Shown: positions 6,277 to 6,299 of the stretch, one piece after another
Layout of the letters: every line of letters starts with the position of its first letter
Numbering within the stretch: the stretch's first letter is position 1
From: Aquirhabdus sp.
GTDB lineage: Bacteria; Pseudomonadota; Gammaproteobacteria; Pseudomonadales; Moraxellaceae
Assembly (NCBI GenBank): GCA_030150595.1
Contig: JASLFQ010000213.1
Span: 1-6,299 of the forward strand
Length of the DNA stretch: 6,299 bases
Direction: 5' to 3'
Program-made: the position numbers and the translations under genes
The notes under the pieces: model-generated
What the model saw: only the letters and a program-made list of their open reading frames with translations
The model's database searches: none
Told to the model about the DNA's origin: nothing

Positions 6277-6299
6277 GACTGTATAACAGGCATAAATTT

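Overview
The window looks like chromosomal housekeeping DNA from a gammaproteobacterium, most likely of the Moraxellaceae (Acinetobacter-like). The basis is a GTP-type phosphoenolpyruvate carboxykinase resembling those of Acinetobacter, the lptM-lysA-dapF gene cluster, AT-leaning base composition, and canonical GAGGAG/AGGA ribosome binding sites. The genus is an inference from remembered family resemblance; no search was run.

All five complete genes lie on the minus strand, so they read from right to left. From the right edge: pckG (6172 to 4313) has a short leader holding a hairpin and ends in a strong intrinsic terminator (4259-4286). Next comes an AT-rich gap of about 300 bases. A DedA-rhodanese fusion gene follows (4007 to 3024). 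After 105 bases with a -10-like box come lptM (2918 to 2652), lysA (2655 to 1411, overlapping lptM by 4 bases as ATGA) and dapF (1357 to 524). A perfect 12-bp inverted repeat (461-497) closes the dapF side. The leftmost 460 bases hold no convincing complete gene. They contain a perfect 2 x 20-bp tandem duplication and, at the extreme edge, what looks like the first 21 codons of another minus-strand gene.

Functionally, DapF makes meso-diaminopimelate, used for peptidoglycan and as the precursor of lysine, and LysA decarboxylates it to lysine. LptM is a small outer-membrane lipoprotein that assists the LPS translocon. The cluster therefore couples cell-wall and lysine synthesis with envelope assembly. 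The DedA-rhodanese protein is an inner-membrane protein, possibly a lipid transporter, with a C-terminal sulfurtransferase-like domain. PckG is the gluconeogenic entry step from oxaloacetate and forms its own transcription unit.

I found no mobile element, CRISPR array, tRNA or rRNA, and no convincing undescribed multi-gene system. The best second looks are the 65-523 gap with its repeats and alternative pairings, the DedA-rhodanese fusion with its atypical active-site loop, the pckG leader hairpin and the nested inverted repeats upstream of the DedA gene.
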